A DNA stretch of 64,000 bases from Bradyrhizobium tropiciagri. GTDB lineage: Bacteria > Pseudomonadota > Alphaproteobacteria > Rhizobiales > Xanthobacteraceae. Position numbers and translations under genes: made by a program. This document shows positions 18,552-27,854 of this stretch, one piece after another. Location of the stretch: the NCBI RefSeq assembly GCF_001189845.1, contig NZ_LFLZ01000026.1, forward strand, positions 1 to 64,000, written 5' to 3'. Position 1 is the first letter of the stretch, and every line of letters starts with the position of its first letter. The notes beneath the pieces are model-generated. The model saw only the letters and a list, made by a program, of their open reading frames with translations. It made no database searches and was not told the origin of the DNA.

Positions 18552-18647
18552 TGTTCCGTTCCGACCAATCGGAACGGGGCTCCAGATACTGTTTTGACGC
18601 GTTTTTCTTAAGCGAACCGGTTTCCGCTTCGCTGAAAAACGCTCTGG
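18552..18647. repeat. dispersed palindromic repeat, family E copy 1
   Basis: Two hairpin modules: GTTCCG...CGGAACGG at the left, then GCGTTTTTCTTAAGCGAACC with GCTTCGCTGAAAAACGC at the right. The same two-module order recurs at 42172-42265, and the right module alone at 31915-31969. Confidence 0.75.
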
Positions 18648-18743
18648 GTTCCCGCGCTTATACCGCGGTGCATCATGACAGTTTCGCCGTGGCTCCATTC
18701 CCAAATGCCATTAGTCACGCGGCCGTTGATTACACAACAATGA

Positions 18744-18784
18744 ATGCAAGGATTGCAAGGCGACTTACCAGGCGACTTGCAAGG
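18744..18784. repeat. TGCAAGG direct repeats upstream of MFS gene
   Basis: TGCAAGG occurs at 18745-18751, 18754-18760 and 18778-18784, and GGCGACTT at 18759-18766 and 18771-18778. The cluster lies about 95 bp before the MFS start codon in the LysR-MFS divergent region. Confidence 0.55.
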
Positions 18785-18876
18785 GCAAGGCAACGGACCG
18801 CTGCGGGTGCACCAGATGCCACCCCGGGCAGCACAGTCAGCGTGTGCCGAATCGAAAACCGAAAGGGATGGGAACG

Positions 18877-20205
18877 ATGAGCGACGATGTCGAGAAGCGC
18901 GCGATTGGAAAGATGATGCGACGGCTGATTCCGTTCCTCATCCTGTGTTACTTCGTTGCCTATCTCGATCGCGTCAATGTCGGCTTCGCCAAGCTGCACA
19001 TGAACACGGCGCTCGGCCTCAGCGAAGCCGCCTACGGGCTCGGCGCAGGCCTGTTCTTCGTCGGCTACTTCTTCTTCGAAGTCCCCTCCAACATCCTGCT
19101 GGAACGGTTCGGCGCGCGGCGCTGGATCGCCCGCATCATGATCAGCTGGGGCATCGTCTCGGCGGCATTCGCGTTCATCCCGCAGATGTCGGCAGCGAGC
19201 GGCCTCTCGAGCGAGTGGATCTTCTACTTCCTGCGCCTCTTGCTCGGCGCCTGCGAGGCCGGCTTCTTCCCCGGCATCATCTTCTATCTGACGCTCTGGT
19301 TCCCGACGATCTATCGGGCCCGCGTCATCAGCCTGTTCATGCTGGCGATCCCGATCTCGAGCATTATCGGAGCGCCGATCTCGGGCCTGCTGCTCAACCT
19401 GTCGGGCGCCGGCCTGACCGGGTGGCAATGGCTGTTCATCTGTGAAGCGCTGCCCTCGGTCCTGGTCGGCTTCGCCGTGCTGGCCATGCTGCCCGACTTT
19501 CCGCGTCAGGCGAGCTGGTTGCAGCCCGACGAGATCAAGTGGGTGCAGACCACCCTCGAGATCGAGCGGCAGAAGAAGGAAGCCGTGGAGCACATCTCGG
19601 TCATGCAGTCGCTCACCGATTCGCGCGTCCTCGCCTGCGCCCTCGTCTATTTCTGCCTGAACGCCGCCAGCTACGGCGTCGCGTTCTTCCTGCCGACCAT
19701 CATCAAGGCGTTCGGCGTCACCGACACCCAGACCGGCCTGATCGCAGCCCTGCCCTTCGTGTTCGGCGCGGTCGGCATGGTGCTGCTCGGCCGCCATTCC
19801 GACAAGACCGGGGAGCGGCGCTACCACGTCGCCGGCGCGCTGGTGCTCGCAGCCGTCGGCATCGGCCTCGCCGGGTTGGTCTCCAGTCCGGTGCTGATCG
19901 TCGGCCTGCTCTGCCTCGCGCAGATCGGCGTTTCGGCGGTGCCGCCGATGTTCTGGCCGATGCCGGCCAGCATCCTGAACGGCGCCTCGGCCGCAGCAGG
20001 CATCGCTGCGATCAACTCGCTCGGCAATCTCTCAGGCTTCGCCGGCCCGTTCGCCATGGGCTATCTGAAGGACCTGACCGGTGGCTTCACCGCAGGCCTG
20101 CTGCTGCTCGCGGTCGTCGGCTTGATCGGCGCGCTCGTCACGATCCGGCTGCGGATCGATCCGGTCCTGGAGCGAGCCGCACGCGAGCCGATGCTGGCGC
20201 ACTAA
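18877..20205 (+). CDS. MFS transporter, anion:cation symporter (ACS) family
   Basis: A 442-residue, 12-helix major facilitator of the ACS family, which takes up organic anions such as phthalate, tartrate, glucarate or hydroxyphenylacetate with protons. Family hallmarks are LCYFVAYLDRVNVGFAKLHM after the first helix and GYFFFEVPSNILLERFGARRW in helix 2-3, plus CEAGFFPGIIFYLTLWFP in helix 4. The ATG at 18877 is chosen because the first helix begins about 16 residues later and a GGGATGGGAA ribosome binding site precedes it. The divergent LysR gene is its likely regulator. No catabolic enzyme genes are adjacent, so the substrate is open. Confidence 0.9.
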   Translation: MSDDVEKRAIGKMMRRLIPFLILCYFVAYLDRVNVGFAKLHMNTALGLSEAAYGLGAGLFFVGYFFFEVPSNILLERFGARRWIARIMISWGIVSAAFAFIPQMSAASGLSSEWIFYFLRLLLGACEAGFFPGIIFYLTLWFPTIYRARVISLFMLAIPISSIIGAPISGLLLNLSGAGLTGWQWLFICEALPSVLVGFAVLAMLPDFPRQASWLQPDEIKWVQTTLEIERQKKEAVEHISVMQSLTDSRVLACALVYFCLNAASYGVAFFLPTIIKAFGVTDTQTGLIAALPFVFGAVGMVLLGRHSDKTGERRYHVAGALVLAAVGIGLAGLVSSPVLIVGLLCLAQIGVSAVPPMFWPMPASILNGASAAAGIAAINSLGNLSGFAGPFAMGYLKDLTGGFTAGLLLLAVVGLIGALVTIRLRIDPVLERAAREPMLAH

Positions 20206-20508
20206 GGCGGGATGAGTTTTGGTTGAATCGGTTTGGCGCGGTCTCGGTTCACCTCTCCCCGTTGGGGAGAGGTCGGATTGCGAAGCAATCCGGGTGAGGG
20301 CTCTTGCCCTCTCGATAGACCGTAATCCCTCACCCGATTTGCTGCGCGAATCGACCTCTCCCAAGGGAGAGGTGAAGCTTCGACGCCGTTCCAGCTCAAC
20401 CTAATCTCATCAGGCTTTAGCGCGTCATCTGGGGAGGCGCGCAGCGGCCTTCGGAAACGGAAGCGCGATGACGATCAACCCGATCTCATCGCGCTTTTGA
20501 GGTCTGGT
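20206..20508. other. intergenic region between MFS and co-polymerase genes
   Basis: 303 bp between convergent genes. It is mostly filled by the family D palindrome at 20250-20374. The remaining 130 bp show no gene and no clear terminator. Confidence 0.5.
20250..20374. repeat. dispersed palindromic repeat, family D
   Basis: A long imperfect palindrome with CACCTCTCCCCGTTGGGGAG at the left and GACCTCTCCCAAGGGAGAGG at the right, and inner arms CGGGTGAGGG and CCCTCACCCG. Only this copy is seen in the window. Elements with 'CCTCTCCC...GGGAGAGG' are widespread in alphaproteobacterial intergenic DNA. Confidence 0.75.
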
Positions 20509-22845
20509 TCAGGCCGCGACGACCCGCGGGCCCGTCACGGCCGCTTCCGACGGCGCGCAGGGCTTGCTCAGCATCGTCACTTCGGAGAAGCCGACGGCCC
20601 TGAGCTGATCGACCATCTGATGGCGGGCATCCTGTGCCATTCCGGCGTCGGGCACGACGACGGCCTGCGCCTTCGCGGTCAGCAGCTCGGCCGGCAGGTC
20701 GACGGCCGAGCCGGCGTCGAGCAGCACGTGATCGTAGACCCGGAGCAGCGCATCGATCGCAAGCGCCAGCCGCGGCGATTGCAGATGGCTGCGATCGAAG
20801 CCCGGGCGTCCGGCGCTGACGATCTGCACGCGCGACTGTCGATCCTTAGTGATGATCTGAGCGAACGTGGCCTCGCCCTGCATCAGCTCGGCCAGGCCGG
20901 GCGCTGCGGGATCGACGGTCGCCGCCGTCAGCACCGGCGAGGACGCGACGAGATCGATCACCACGACCTTGGCCTGCCGCGCCATCAGACGCGCCAGCGT
21001 CAGCGCGGTCCACGTGACGCTCTCGCCGGCGGCCGGGCCGAGCACCGTGACCTTGTGGGCGGCGGGACCGGCCGCGACAAGACGCTCGGCCAGCGCATCG
21101 ATCTCGTCGACCGGTTGGGCGGGCGTTGGCTGCGGCTCGCTGATGACGGGCTCGTAGGCCATCGCAGGCTCCGGCGACAGTTCAGGCTCCGGCGCAAGGC
21201 TGGGCGCGAGCGGCGAAGCGAGCTCGGGCTCAGGCGGCAGCCTCGGCGCCGGTTCGTCCATAGCTGCGGTCTCCATGACCGGTTCGCGGCGCCGGATCAC
21301 TGCGGCGGCCGGCGCGAAGGCGCGGCCCACCGCGCCCGGCGCGGAGATGCGCAGCAATTCGCCTGTTATGATGATGCCGGACGCCAGCAACAGCGTCGCA
21401 AGCGTTGCGATCAGCACGATCGGCAGTTTCTTCGGATAGGCCGGCGTGTTGGAGACCGTGGCGCGCGAGATGATGCGGCCGTCGGTCGGCGCCGCCTCGA
21501 TGTTCTCGCGTGCGGTCGCCTCGCGATACTTGGCGAGATAGGCTTCCAGCAGATCGCGCTGCGCCTTGGCCTCGCGCTCCAGCCCGCGCAGCTGCACATC
21601 CTGACCATTGCTCGATGCGGCCTGCTTCTTCGACTGGTCCAGGCTCGCTTGCAATGCCTGAACACGTCCATCGGCGACCCGGGCATCGTTGTCGAGCGAG
21701 CGCGAGATCTTGCCGGCCTCCTCGCGCAACTGGCGGTCGAGATCGGAGATCTGCGCTTTCAATTCCTTGATGCGCGGGTGGTTGTCGAGCAGCGTCGACG
21801 ACTGCTCGGCGAGCTGGGCGCGCAGCGTGCCGCGCTGCTCGGCGAGCCTGCGGATCAGCTCGGAATTGAGCACTTCCGAAGCCTCGATCGGCTTGCCGCT
21901 CTGAAGCATCTCGCGGATTAGCCGCGCCTTGGTCTCGGCATCCGCCTTCAGCGCACGCGCATTGTTGAGCTGCGTGTTCAGCTCGCCCATCTGCTGGTTG
22001 GACAGCGGGATGTTGTTGGTGCCGACGAACAGGCTCGACTTGGAGCGGAATTCCTCGACACGCGAATCCGCGTCGGCGACCTTGGTGCGCAGCTTGTCGA
22101 TCTCGCCCAGCAACCACGTGCTGGCGGACTTGGCCTGGTCCTGCCGCGCCGCCTGCTGCAGCACGAGATAGCCGTCCGCGATCGAGTTGGCGACGCGGGC
22201 GGCGAGATCGGGATCCTCCGACTGGAATTCGACCACGATGACGCGCGACTTGTCGACCGCATAGGCCTGGAAGCGCTCATAGAAGGCGTCGAGCACCCGC
22301 TCTTCCGGCGTCAGGCTGAACGGATCGCGGCCGATGCCGAACAGCGCCAGCAGGGACTTCACTGGGGAGAAGCCGCGCAGCACCGGATCGAACTCCGGAC
22401 GCTCGGCGAGCTTGTTCTTCTTGATGATGTCGCGCGCGAGATCGCGCGACATCACGAGCTGCACCTGGCTCGTGACGGCCTCGGCATCGAGCGAGGTGCG
22501 TTCGAGGTCACGCTCGCCGTTCGGACGCAGGAAGGCGTTCTCGCGGTTGTCGATCAGGATTCGCGCTTCCGACTTGTAGCGCGGCGTCACGACGTTGACG
22601 GCGGCAAGCGACAGCGCAAACACCAGCACGGTCGGCACGACGATCCAGCCTCGCTTGCGCGCCAGCGCGCTTCCGAGCACATGCAGATCGAGATCGGTTG
22701 CAGGGGCCGCACGCGCCGGCTCGTCAGGAGCTGACATCGCCGAAGCCGGCTTCGCAACGGCCTCGTCGGCGACGGGCGCAGACTTCGGCAGCGCCCGCTG
22801 CACGACGGCCTCTTCCTTGCCTCTACGCCAGAATGCAAAACGCAT
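20509..22845 (-). CDS. exopolysaccharide co-polymerase (Wzz/ExoP type) with degenerate tyrosine-kinase domain
   Basis: A 778-residue polysaccharide co-polymerase. The layout is: cytoplasmic N-terminus, first TM helix near residue 65, a Wzz domain, a long coiled-coil periplasmic region (about 230-440), second TM helix (IVLIATLATLLLASGIIITG, about 475-495), a Pro/Glu-rich linker (about 540-595) and a C-terminal P-loop-like domain. In active BY-kinases the P-loop is GxxxGxGKT/S; here it is GPAAGESVTW, without the lysine. The Walker A' and B regions read VVVIDLVASSP and HVLLDAGSAVDLP. There is no C-terminal Tyr cluster. It should control chain length and form the export complex with the Wza-like protein, probably without kinase activity. 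The start at 22845 has GGGAG upstream. Confidence 0.87.
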   Translation of the reverse strand: MRFAFWRRGKEEAVVQRALPKSAPVADEAVAKPASAMSAPDEPARAAPATDLDLHVLGSALARKRGWIVVPTVLVFALSLAAVNVVTPRYKSEARILIDNRENAFLRPNGERDLERTSLDAEAVTSQVQLVMSRDLARDIIKKNKLAERPEFDPVLRGFSPVKSLLALFGIGRDPFSLTPEERVLDAFYERFQAYAVDKSRVIVVEFQSEDPDLAARVANSIADGYLVLQQAARQDQAKSASTWLLGEIDKLRTKVADADSRVEEFRSKSSLFVGTNNIPLSNQQMGELNTQLNNARALKADAETKARLIREMLQSGKPIEASEVLNSELIRRLAEQRGTLRAQLAEQSSTLLDNHPRIKELKAQISDLDRQLREEAGKISRSLDNDARVADGRVQALQASLDQSKKQAASSNGQDVQLRGLEREAKAQRDLLEAYLAKYREATARENIEAAPTDGRIISRATVSNTPAYPKKLPIVLIATLATLLLASGIIITGELLRISAPGAVGRAFAPAAAVIRRREPVMETAAMDEPAPRLPPEPELASPLAPSLAPEPELSPEPAMAYEPVISEPQPTPAQPVDEIDALAERLVAAGPAAHKVTVLGPAAGESVTWTALTLARLMARQAKVVVIDLVASSPVLTAATVDPAAPGLAELMQGEATFAQIITKDRQSRVQIVSAGRPGFDRSHLQSPRLALAIDALLRVYDHVLLDAGSAVDLPAELLTAKAQAVVVPDAGMAQDARHQMVDQLRAVGFSEVTMLSKPCAPSEAAVTGPRVVAA

Positions 22846-23020
22846 AACGAACTCCCGCGGACGCCGCGATTCCACCTCAATGCGGGCTATTACAGTCCAT
22901 TAAGGTTGCTGCTGGGTTAATCGGCGCGGTTGACGGATACGGCTGCCACCACCACCCCGTCATGCTTTGTTAACCATGAGTGCCGTTAATCGGGGCCGGT
23001 AATTTCGTGGGATTCCTCAC

Positions 23021-23647
23021 ATGCGCGATTTGCGCGCTCCCCTTGTTTGTCTGATCGCTGCGCTCGCGCTGTCGGGCTGCATGGGCCGGACCTCGCCGGT
23101 TGCCGGCGACCCGGCCTTCGATCCGATGGCATATGGGCAGCCCTCCTTTGCCGGGCCGGTCGCCTATGCCGAGCCTGCGCCGACGCGCGAGGCCTATAAT
23201 CTCGGCCCCGGCGACAGGCTTCGCGTCGTAGTCTATGGCCAGGAAGGCCTGACCAACTCCTATGCGATCGATGCAGCCGGCGCGATCACGATGCCGCTGA
23301 TCGGCTCGGTGCCGGCGCGCGGCCGCACGCCGGCCGGGCTTGCCGCCGAGATCACCGCACGGCTGCGCAACGGCTTCATCCGCGAGCCGTCGGTGGCGGT
23401 CGAGATCGAATCCTACCGGCCGTTCTTCATTCTTGGTGAAGTCCAGGCCCCCGGCCAATATCCTTATGTGCCCAACATGACGGTCGAGAGCGCGGTGGCG
23501 ATCGCAGGCGGCTTCTCGCCGCGCGCCCGGCGCGACGAGGTCACCCTCACGCACACCGATGCATCGGGCGCCGGCCGCTTCGTGGCTCCCCTGGGGACGC
23601 CGATCGGCCCCGGTGACACCGTGTTCGTCGGCGAACGCTGGTTCTGA
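23021..23647 (+). CDS. polysaccharide biosynthesis/export lipoprotein (Wza/ExoF-like)
   Basis: A 208-residue lipoprotein. The signal peptide ends in the lipobox LSGC (about residue 22). A poly_export domain follows (about 60-140; YNLGPGDRLRVVVYGQEGLTN) and then a SLBB domain (about 145-205; FFILGEVQAPGQYPYVPNMT). It belongs to the outer-membrane polysaccharide export channel family, though it is shorter than E. coli Wza and lacks its large C-terminal part, as is usual for ExoF/GumB-like members. It is divergent from the co-polymerase and 3 bp upstream of the glycosyltransferase gene. Confidence 0.9.
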   Translation: MRDLRAPLVCLIAALALSGCMGRTSPVAGDPAFDPMAYGQPSFAGPVAYAEPAPTREAYNLGPGDRLRVVVYGQEGLTNSYAIDAAGAITMPLIGSVPARGRTPAGLAAEITARLRNGFIREPSVAVEIESYRPFFILGEVQAPGQYPYVPNMTVESAVAIAGGFSPRARRDEVTLTHTDASGAGRFVAPLGTPIGPGDTVFVGERWF

Positions 23648-23650
23648 TCG

Positions 23651-24790
23651 ATGGCGCAGGATCAAAATCAGGACCAGCCGCTCCGCATCCTGCATGTCGT
23701 CCGTGCCCCGGTCGGCGGCATCATCCGTCACATTCTCGACCTCGCCAACGGCCAGATCGAGCGCGGCCACCATGTCGGCATCGTCGCCGACAGCCTGACC
23801 GGCGGCACCCGTGCCGACGCAGTGCTCGCCGAGATCGAGCCGCGCCTCAAGCTCGGCGTCCACCGGGTCGCGATCCGCCGCGAGCCGCGCTTCGCCGACT
23901 TCATGGTCTGGGCACATATCGCCGGCCTGATCCGCAAGCTGAAACCCGATGTCGTGCACGGCCATGGCGCCAAGGCCGGCGCTTACGTTCGGCTGCGGCG
24001 GCGCTCGAACAAGGTGATCCGGGTCTACACGCCGCATGGCGGCTCGCTGCACTATCCGCTCGACACCTGGAAGGGCCGCTTCTACAGCCAGCTTGAGCGC
24101 ACGCTGATGAACAGCACCGACCTGTTCCTGTTCGAGAGCGCGTTCGCCCGTGACACCTATCAGCGCACGGTGGGCAAGCCCGCGGGCCTTGTGCGCTGCG
24201 TGTTCAACGGCGTCACCTCGGAGGAATTCGAACCGGTTGCCAGAGCCGATGACGCCACCGACGTCGCCTATGTCGGCGAATTCCGCCGCATCAAGGGCGC
24301 CGACCTTCTGATCGACGCGGTCGCCAAGCTGCGCGCTGACGGCAAGCCGGTGACGCTGACGCTCGGCGGCGACGGCGAGGAGTTCGAGCGGCTCAAGGAG
24401 CAGGTGAAGCGGCTGTCGCTCGGTGATGCCGTTCGCTTCATCGGCCACGTCAAGGCACGCTACGGCTTCTCCAAGGGCAGCCTGCTGGTCGTTCCTTCGC
24501 GCGGCGATTCGATGCCCTATGTGGTGATCGAGGCCGGCGCTGCCGGAATTCCGATGATCGCCGCCAATGTCGGCGGCATCCCGGAGATCTTCGATACCCA
24601 CACCGACGCCCTGTTCGCACCCAGTAATGCCGCTGCGATGGCCGATGCGATCAAAGCGGCGCTCGACAATCCCGCCGCGACCGCGACACGCGCGCAAAAT
24701 CTGCGCGAGCGGATTTCCGAACATTTCTCGCAGAGCGCGATGGTCGAGGGCGTGCTGGCCGGCTATCGCGACGCATTTGCCAAACGTTAA
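23651..24790 (+). CDS. glycosyltransferase family 4 protein
   Basis: A 379-residue GT-B glycosyltransferase. The N-terminal acceptor domain begins LRILHVVRAPVGGIIRHILD. The C-terminal donor domain contains YVGEFRRIKGADLLIDAVAK and the nucleotide-sugar motif EAGAAGIPMIAANVGGIPEI, in which the E-x7-E pair is visible. It probably adds a sugar to the lipid-linked repeat unit of the exopolysaccharide at the cytoplasmic face of the inner membrane. It follows the Wza-like gene by 3 bp, so both are on one transcript. Confidence 0.9.
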   Translation: MAQDQNQDQPLRILHVVRAPVGGIIRHILDLANGQIERGHHVGIVADSLTGGTRADAVLAEIEPRLKLGVHRVAIRREPRFADFMVWAHIAGLIRKLKPDVVHGHGAKAGAYVRLRRRSNKVIRVYTPHGGSLHYPLDTWKGRFYSQLERTLMNSTDLFLFESAFARDTYQRTVGKPAGLVRCVFNGVTSEEFEPVARADDATDVAYVGEFRRIKGADLLIDAVAKLRADGKPVTLTLGGDGEEFERLKEQVKRLSLGDAVRFIGHVKARYGFSKGSLLVVPSRGDSMPYVVIEAGAAGIPMIAANVGGIPEIFDTHTDALFAPSNAAAMADAIKAALDNPAATATRAQNLRERISEHFSQSAMVEGVLAGYRDAFAKR

Positions 24791-24905
24791 CCACTTCTTG
24801 CACACGTAACCGTTTCTTCCGATTTGTCCCCTTAAGTCGCGTCCGGGGGAATTTCGCTGCTGCGCGCGGATGCCCATCTGCAGGCGCAGGAATGGACGTG
24901 GACTC

Positions 24906-26450
24906 GTGGAACCGTTTAACGCACGCTCGATGCTGGATGCGGCTACGTCTGCGACGGCTGCTCAGCCACAGGCCGAACGCCGCCGCCGCCTGTCGCCGGC
25001 CGCGCTCGCCGTCACCAATCAGAAAGTTCGCGGCGCTTACTCGCCGGTCGTGATCGCCGGCGTGGTTCGCCTCGCCGATTTCGTGCTGCTCAGCCTGGTC
25101 GGCGTCGGGCTCTATCTCGCCTACGTCAGGCCGCTCGCCGGCGGCGGCATCCATTGGGGATACATCACCTCGATCCTCGGCATGTCGGCTGCGGCCGTGG
25201 TCTGCTTCCAGGCCGCCGACATCTACCAGGTGCAGATCTTCCGCGGCCAGCTTCGCCAGATGACGCGGATGATCTCGTCATGGGCCTTCGTGTTCCTGCT
25301 GTTCATCGGCGTCTCCTTCCTGGTCAAGCTCGGTGGCGAGGTGTCGCGGGTCTGGCTGTCGTCGTTCTTCTGCCTCGGCCTTGCGATCCTGATCGCCGAA
25401 CGGCTGGCGCTGCGCTCGATGGTGCGGGCCTGGGCGCATGACGGCCGGCTCGACCGCCGCACCATCATCGTCGGCGCCGACCAGAACGGCGAGAAGCTGA
25501 TCGAGGCGCTGAACGCCGACGACGACACCGACATCCACGTGCTCGGCGTGTTCGATGATCGCAACGACGCCCGCGCCATGGAGACATGCGCCGGCTCGCC
25601 GAAGCTCGGCAAGGTCGACGATATCGTCGAGTTCGCCCGCCGCACCCGCGTCGACCTCGTGCTGTTCGCGCTGCCGATCTCGGCCGAGACCCGCATCCTG
25701 GAAATGCTCAAGAAGCTGTGGGTGCTGCCGGTCGACATCCGCCTGTCGGCCCATACCAACAAGCTGCGCTTCCGGCCCCGCTCCTATTCCTATCTCGGCA
25801 AGGTGCCGACGCTTGATGTGTTCGAGGCGCCGATCACCGACTGGGATCTGGTGCTGAAATGGCTGTTCGACCGCGTGGTCGGCGGCCTCGCCTTGCTCGC
25901 GGCGCTGCCGGTGCTGGGACTGGTGGCGCTTGCGGTGAAGCTCGACAGCCCCGGCCCGGTGCTGTTTCGCCAGAAGCGGTTCGGCTTCAACAACGAGCGG
26001 ATCGACGTCTACAAGTTCCGTTCGCTCTACCACCACCAGGCCGATCCGACCGCCTCCAAGGTCGTGACCAAGAACGATCCGCGCGTCACCCGCGTCGGCC
26101 GCTTTATCCGCAAGAGCTCGCTCGACGAATTGCCGCAGCTGTTCAACGTCGTGCTGAAGGGCAATCTCTCGCTGGTCGGCCCGCGTCCGCACGCCGTGCA
26201 GAGCAAGCTGGAGAACCGCCTGTTCGACGAGGCGGTCGACGGCTACTTCGCGCGCCACCGCGTCAAGCCCGGCATCACCGGCTGGGCACAGATCAACGGC
26301 TGGCGCGGCGAAGTCGACACCGACGAGAAGATCCAGAAGCGCGTCGAATACGACCTCTATTACATCGAGAACTGGTCGGTGCTGTTCGACCTCTACATCC
26401 TGCTCAAGACCCCGTTCTCGCTGATTACAAAGAACGAGAACGCGTACTGA
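24906..26450 (+). CDS. undecaprenyl-phosphate glucose phosphotransferase (WcaJ/ExoY-like initiating enzyme)
   Basis: A 514-residue polyisoprenyl-phosphate hexose-1-phosphate transferase. It has a four-helix N-terminal membrane part (about 40-170), a Rossmann-like CoA-binding-type middle domain (about 180-310), and a C-terminal bacterial sugar transferase domain (about 320-514). The catalytic domain shows [40 protein letters not shown] and the VGPRPHAV motif. It primes exopolysaccharide synthesis by transferring glucose-1-phosphate to undecaprenyl phosphate. The start is uncertain: GTG 24906 is preferred, with GTG or ATG codons at 24870 and 24930 as alternatives. Confidence 0.9.
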   Translation: MEPFNARSMLDAATSATAAQPQAERRRRLSPAALAVTNQKVRGAYSPVVIAGVVRLADFVLLSLVGVGLYLAYVRPLAGGGIHWGYITSILGMSAAAVVCFQAADIYQVQIFRGQLRQMTRMISSWAFVFLLFIGVSFLVKLGGEVSRVWLSSFFCLGLAILIAERLALRSMVRAWAHDGRLDRRTIIVGADQNGEKLIEALNADDDTDIHVLGVFDDRNDARAMETCAGSPKLGKVDDIVEFARRTRVDLVLFALPISAETRILEMLKKLWVLPVDIRLSAHTNKLRFRPRSYSYLGKVPTLDVFEAPITDWDLVLKWLFDRVVGGLALLAALPVLGLVALAVKLDSPGPVLFRQKRFGFNNERIDVYKFRSLYHHQADPTASKVVTKNDPRVTRVGRFIRKSSLDELPQLFNVVLKGNLSLVGPRPHAVQSKLENRLFDEAVDGYFARHRVKPGITGWAQINGWRGEVDTDEKIQKRVEYDLYYIENWSVLFDLYILLKTPFSLITKNENAY

Positions 26451-26467
26451 GAATCGAGACCAACTGC

Positions 26468-26551
26468 CGTCATTGCGAGCGCAGCGAAGCAATCCATCTC
26501 GCAGCTCGAGGATAGGTGGATTGCTTCGTCGCTTCGCTCCTCGCAATGACG
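26468..26551. repeat. dispersed palindromic repeat, family A copy 3
   Basis: It starts CGTCATTGCGAGCGCAGCGA and ends GCTCCTCGCAATGACG. It lies between the priming transferase gene and the polymerase gene, which run in the same direction, so it sits inside a likely transcript and could form a strong RNA hairpin there. Confidence 0.85.
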
Positions 26552-26585
26552 AGCGCCAGTGCTGTATCTGTTGCGTGAGTATCCG

Positions 26586-27854
26586 ATGGCCTATGCGGCG
26601 ACAGCCGGGACGTCCCAATCGCTGACATCGGCGCCGCCAGGCGTGCTGGCGCTGCAGCGGGCGCTGGTATGGCTCGCCGGCGCGTCGATCGCCATCGTGT
26701 TCATCGAGCCGAGCCCGTATGAACTGGTCACCCTGACCGCCTGCGTGCTGTTCTTCGCAACCGGCCTGCGCATGCAGCTCGTGTTCATGCCGCTGCTGTT
26801 CGCGCTGATCGTGCTCAATGTCGGCTACAGCATCGGCGCGGTGCCGTTCCTCGACAAGCCGGAGGTGGTGAACTGGGTCCTCACCTCCTGGTACATGGCC
26901 GTCACCGTCATCTTCTTCGCGATGGTGATGTCGGAGGATACCGAGGCGCGGCTCGACATGCTGCGCCGGGGGCTGATCGTCGGCGCGATGATCGCCTCGC
27001 TGGCGGGCATCGCCGGCTACTTCCATCTGGTGCCCGGCGGCTATGATCTGCTGACGCTGTATGATCGCGCGCGCGGCACCTTCAAGGATCCGAACGTGCT
27101 CGGCGCGTTCCTGATTCTGCCCGCGCTGTTCACACTGCAGAGCGTGGTCTCCGACCGCTTCGGCAAGGCGTTTCGCAACGCCATCGCCTTCGGCATCATC
27201 TCGCTCGCGATCCTGCTGTCATTCTCCCGCGCCGCCTGGGGTGGCCTCGTGATCACCGCGGCATTCATGCTGGCGCTGATGGTGTTCACCAGCCGCTCGC
27301 AGGCGCAGCGCTCGCGCATTATCGTGATGACCTTGATCGCCGCGATCCTCGCCGTTGCGCTGATCGCTGTGCTGCTGTCGATCGGCACGGTCGCCGACAT
27401 GTTCAAGCAGCGCGCGAGCTTCGACCAGAGCTACGACGAAGGCCGCTTCGGCCGGTTCGGCCGCCACATCCTCGGCGCCCAGATGGCATTGGAACTGCCG
27501 TTCGGCATCGGGCCGCTGCAGTTCCACACCTACTTCCCCGAGGACACCCACAACTCCTTCCTCAACGCCTTCATGTCGGGTGGCTGGATCTCTGGCATCT
27601 GCTATCCGGCGCTGGTGTTCGTCAGCGCGATCATCGGCTTCCGCTACATCTACATGCGGGTGCCGTGGCAGCGCGACTATCTGGCGATCTTCTCGGCCTT
27701 CCTCGGCATCGCGGGCGAGAGCTTCATCATCGATACCGACCATTGGCGGCATTTCTGGATGATGCTGGGTACGATGTGGGGCATGTACGCCGCGGCCGAG
27801 CGCTACCGTGCGACATCGCTCGAGGTCAGCGACGAGACTTCGGCGGCATCTTGA
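26586..27854 (+). CDS. O-antigen ligase/polymerase family protein (Wzy_C)
   Basis: A 422-residue inner-membrane protein with about 11 helices and a large periplasmic loop typical of the Wzy_C/RfaL family. The conserved segments are DRARGTFKDPNVLGAFLILP in the first half and GIGPLQFHTYFPEDTHNSFL in the periplasmic loop, where the H-x-x-F motif lies. In this locus it most likely polymerises exopolysaccharide repeat units. The ATG at 26586 is chosen; an upstream in-frame GTG (26559) touches the repeat. Its last 29 bases overlap the 3' end of the convergent marR gene. Confidence 0.88.
   Translation: MAYAATAGTSQSLTSAPPGVLALQRALVWLAGASIAIVFIEPSPYELVTLTACVLFFATGLRMQLVFMPLLFALIVLNVGYSIGAVPFLDKPEVVNWVLTSWYMAVTVIFFAMVMSEDTEARLDMLRRGLIVGAMIASLAGIAGYFHLVPGGYDLLTLYDRARGTFKDPNVLGAFLILPALFTLQSVVSDRFGKAFRNAIAFGIISLAILLSFSRAAWGGLVITAAFMLALMVFTSRSQAQRSRIIVMTLIAAILAVALIAVLLSIGTVADMFKQRASFDQSYDEGRFGRFGRHILGAQMALELPFGIGPLQFHTYFPEDTHNSFLNAFMSGGWISGICYPALVFVSAIIGFRYIYMRVPWQRDYLAIFSAFLGIAGESFIIDTDHWRHFWMMLGTMWGMYAAAERYRATSLEVSDETSAAS

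Larger units (their letters stand above)
18522..18876. other. LysR-MFS divergent intergenic region
   Basis: 355 bp without a convincing gene. The LysR-proximal part carries a family E palindrome (18552-18647). The MFS-proximal part holds direct repeats of TGCAAGG at 18744-18784, which could be LysR binding elements. A GGGATGGGAACG ribosome binding site lies just before the MFS start. Confidence 0.6.

Noticed and set aside
22970-24877. A 635-codon minus-strand frame opposite the Wza-like and glycosyltransferase genes
   Set aside because: Antisense shadow; the plus-strand genes have clear families, signal sequences and spacing.
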